A DNA stretch of 5,303 bases from Deltaproteobacteria bacterium. Lineage in GTDB: Bacteria > Desulfobacterota > Desulfobacteria > Desulfobacterales > JAFDCJ01. Of the stretch, positions 5,299 to 5,303 are shown one piece after another (position 1 is the first letter of the stretch; each line of letters opens with the position of its first letter). The position numbers were made by a program, and so were the translations under genes. Where the stretch lies: positions 1 to 5,303 of the forward strand of contig JAJRVC010000162.1 of assembly GCA_024277475.1 (NCBI GenBank). The letters run 5' to 3'. The notes under the pieces were generated by a model. The model was not told where the DNA came from. It saw nothing but the letters and a program-made list of their open reading frames with translations, and did not search any database.

Positions 5299-5303
5299 GT
5301 TTA

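Noticed and set aside
5215..5303. Minus-strand open frame from the right edge to TAA at 5217-5215, with an internal ATG at 5295
   Set aside because: Only about 29 codons are visible, no ribosome site is in view and I recognise no family. It could be the tail of a leftward gene, but chance is as likely.

Overview
This window looks like chromosome from a free-living, probably anaerobic bacterium. It holds a four-gene rightward cluster for the glycine cleavage (glycine decarboxylase) system, and the start of a leftward amino-acid transporter gene. The P-protein is split into two subunits (GcvPA and GcvPB), as in many Desulfobacterota, Firmicutes, Thermus and archaea, unlike the single-chain GcvP of enterobacteria. 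The intergenic DNA contains degenerate palindromic and ATTTG-rich segments of a kind I associate from memory with uncultured Desulfobacterales (sulfate reducers). I therefore lean towards that group, but this is inference, not proof.

Layout. Positions 1-640 (minus strand) encode the N-terminal 213 codons of a lipoprotein substrate-binding protein of the LivJ/LivK branched-chain amino-acid ABC transporter type; the rest lies off the left edge. Positions 641-1406 contain no convincing gene. They hold the leftward promoter, a degenerate palindromic repeat (about 827-946), a hairpin (1054-1073), a second repeat-like and structured block (about 1089-1239), and the rightward control region (1252-1367) with a 13-bp direct repeat, TTGACA boxes and a dyad. 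Positions 1407-1853 encode an Lrp/AsnC-family regulator, followed by gcvH (1904-2302), gcvPA (2308-3636) and gcvPB (3672-5129), with gaps of 50, 5 and 35 bp. Positions 5130-5303 are non-coding as far as I can see. They hold a hairpin and an inverted copy of its right arm near the window end.

How the genes work together. GcvPA and GcvPB form the PLP enzyme that decarboxylates glycine and passes the aminomethyl group to the lipoyl arm of GcvH; the system can also run in reverse. The T-protein (gcvT) and L-protein (lpd), needed for the full cycle, are not in this window. The Lrp-type protein at the head of the cluster is a plausible amino-acid-responsive regulator of the operon, of itself, and perhaps of the divergent transporter gene. 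No glycine riboswitch is recognisable in front of the cluster.

No clearly new system is seen. The points most worth a second look are the composite control region before the Lrp gene, the repeat families in the divergent intergenic region, and the absence of gcvT beside gcvH.
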